Under the pieces are notes generated by a model. That model was not told where the DNA came from. It did no database searches and saw only the letters and a program-made list of their open reading frames with translations. This document shows positions 15,511 through 16,390 of a DNA stretch of 16,390 nucleotides, piece by piece; positions within the stretch are counted from its first letter, which is position 1; each line of letters begins with the position of its first letter. The stretch comes from Rikenellaceae bacterium (lineage in GTDB: Bacteria; Bacteroidota; Bacteroidia; Bacteroidales; UBA932): the NCBI GenBank assembly GCA_900769735.1, contig CAAGHY010000123.1, positions 1-16,390 on the forward strand, read 5' to 3'. Position numbers and translations under genes: made by a program.

Positions 15511-15518
15511 CAAAAATA
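15511..15518 (-). promoter_or_regulatory. -7 box of the pcm operon, 4 nt before its ATG
   Basis: On the minus strand this reads TATTTTTG, then CAAT, then ATG at 15506. This is the same 4-nt spacing as at rsmE and implies a leaderless or nearly leaderless transcript. No TTTG was seen at the -33 distance. Confidence 0.5.
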
Positions 15519-15596
15519 CTAATTTAAAATGTAACTCCATACCTGCCGCACATTAAAGAATTTCCCCGTTTTAAAAGTTTGTATGAGTATTTTTTA

Positions 15597-15604
15597 TACT
15601 TTTG
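15597..15604 (+). promoter_or_regulatory. -7 box for the deoxynucleoside kinase gene
   Basis: TACTTTTG matches TAnnTTTG and lies 19 nt before ATG 15624. TTTG at 15578-15581 is upstream, but the 15-nt spacer is shorter than the usual 19-20. Confidence 0.5.
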
Positions 15605-15623
15605 CAATATTAAAAGGGAAAGT

Positions 15624-16229
15624 ATGCATATAGCAATTGCAGGAAATATTGGCAGCGGAAAGACAACACTCACCAGACTGTTGGCGGAGCACTATGGATG
15701 GGCCCCAAAGTATGAGGATGTTGATGTGAACCCGTACCTTTCAGATTTCTACAATGATATGCAGCGCTGGTCATTCAACCTGCAGATATATTTCCTCAAC
15801 AAAAGGTTCCAGGACGTGGTGGACATTCTCAATGCTGCGGAAAATGTAATCCAGGACCGTACCATCTATGAGGATGCAAGGATATTTGCACCAAACCTCC
15901 ACTCAATGGGTCTGATGAGTACCAGAGATTTTGAAAACTACAAATCTCTGTTTGACCTTATGATCTCCCTTGTAAAACCGCCTGATCTGCTTATCTACCT
16001 CAGATCATCCATCCCAAATCTGGTGCACCAGATACACAAAAGGGGAAGGGCATATGAATCAGGCATAAGGATAGATTACCTTGAGGGCTTGAATGACAGA
16101 TATGAAGAGTGGATACAGGGTTACAAAGACGGTAAGAAACTCATCATAAACGTAGATGACCTGAAGTTTGAGGAGAACCCTGAAGATTTCCAGAAAGTAC
16201 TTGAGATGATTGAAAAAGCAAGCAAATAA
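15624..16229 (+). CDS. Deoxynucleoside kinase (dAK/dGK/TK2 family)
   Basis: The product is 201 aa from ATG 15624. The P-loop GNIGSGKTT is at residues 7-15. The remaining family marks are the QRWSFNLQIYFL substrate-pocket region, QDRTIYEDARIFA (equivalent of the DRS/ERS motif) and the LID arginines in KRGRAYESGI. The family phosphorylates deoxynucleosides to monophosphates for DNA precursor salvage in the cytoplasm. Which base it prefers cannot be told from sequence alone. The in-frame ATG at 15579 is upstream of the predicted promoter and adds residues not expected before the P-loop strand, so 15624 is preferred. It is a single-gene unit ending at a bidirectional hairpin. Confidence 0.93.
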   Translation: MHIAIAGNIGSGKTTLTRLLAEHYGWAPKYEDVDVNPYLSDFYNDMQRWSFNLQIYFLNKRFQDVVDILNAAENVIQDRTIYEDARIFAPNLHSMGLMSTRDFENYKSLFDLMISLVKPPDLLIYLRSSIPNLVHQIHKRGRAYESGIRIDYLEGLNDRYEEWIQGYKDGKKLIINVDDLKFEENPEDFQKVLEMIEKASK

Positions 16230-16232
16230 ACA

Positions 16233-16266
16233 AACGGGCACAAAATCACGCGATCTTGTGCCCGTT
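16233..16266. terminator. Bidirectional terminator hairpin, copy 2 (dNK / partial gene convergent junction)
   Basis: AACGGGCACA (16233-16242) pairs with TGTGCCCGTT (16257-16266). The inner stem AAATC/GATCT has one mismatch and the loop ACGC. The outer arms are identical to those at 10293-10326. It starts 3 nt after the kinase stop codon. The tail is T-rich on the minus side (GTTTATTTG) and weaker on the plus side (GTGTTAT). Confidence 0.8.
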
Positions 16267-16290
16267 GTGTTATCTGGTGCCTGTTGGGGA

Positions 16291-16390
16291 TTAATAATCA
16301 AGTGTGCTGCCCCCAATGAATTCCCTCATTACAGAGGTTGGAGGTACTGCGTAGTGCTCGGACGGATTCATTTCCACAATGTATGAGAGG
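16291..16390 (-). CDS. C-terminal end of an unidentified protein, 5' part outside the window
   Basis: On the minus strand one frame is open from the window edge to TAA at 16291-16293, giving 32 residues that end VMREFIGGSTLDY. The balanced composition and the placement of the stop just before a bidirectional terminator suggest a real gene end. I do not recognise the family from this fragment. Confidence 0.5.
   Translation of the reverse strand, partial: LSYIVEMNPSEHYAVPPTSVMREFIGGSTLDY

Overview
The window looks like a chromosomal segment of a member of the Bacteroidota, most likely the order Bacteroidales. Two lines of evidence support this. First, most transcription units start with the Bacteroides-type -7 box TAnnTTTG; one upstream region (7338-7368) matches TTTG-N19-TAnnTTTG exactly. 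Second, the gene families fit: a DUF1343/NamZ lipoprotein, an S9 dipeptidyl-peptidase-like enzyme with a signal peptide, a FadL-type porin, an HGSNAT-like membrane protein and a Bacteroidales-type REP-associated transposase. Shine-Dalgarno sequences are generally weak, as expected for this phylum. No rRNA, tRNA or CRISPR array was seen.

Layout. 1-534 (-) is a truncated Sua5/YrdC tRNA threonylcarbamoylation gene. 621-1964 is a RAYT (Y1 HUH transposase) bracketed by two directly oriented 140-bp REP-doublet elements. 2005-2194 holds a tandem array of 51/52-bp units in which two variants alternate; it lies between the convergent transposase and rsmE. 2216-2941 (-) is rsmE. 3004-7208 (+) is a probable three-gene unit: HGSNAT-like/DUF5009 membrane protein, YfcE-like phosphodiesterase and S9 peptidase, ending at an intrinsic terminator. 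7395-8843 (+) is a FadL-family outer-membrane protein with its own promoter and terminator. 8973-10268 (+) is a DUF1343/NamZ exo-muramidase lipoprotein. 10366-15506 (-) is a compact unit reading pcm, MBL-fold hydrolase, MltD-like lytic transglycosylase, uvrA. 15624-16229 (+) is a deoxynucleoside kinase. 16291-16390 (-) is the C-terminal end of an unidentified gene.

How the parts relate. Most genes are housekeeping: translation fidelity (Sua5, RsmE), DNA and protein repair (UvrA, Pcm), nucleotide salvage (dNK) and envelope functions. Three gene products act, or may act, on cell-wall amino sugars: NamZ, the lytic transglycosylase and the NagX/HGSNAT-like protein. They are in different transcription units, so a joint pathway is only a suggestion.

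The less ordinary content is non-coding. It comprises the structured REP doublets around the RAYT, the alternating tandem array, one hairpin sequence used at two convergent gene ends (10293-10326 and 16233-16266), and two genes (rsmE, pcm) whose -7 box lies exactly 4 nt before the ATG, which predicts leaderless mRNAs. I did not find a convincing new multi-gene defence or biosynthetic system.
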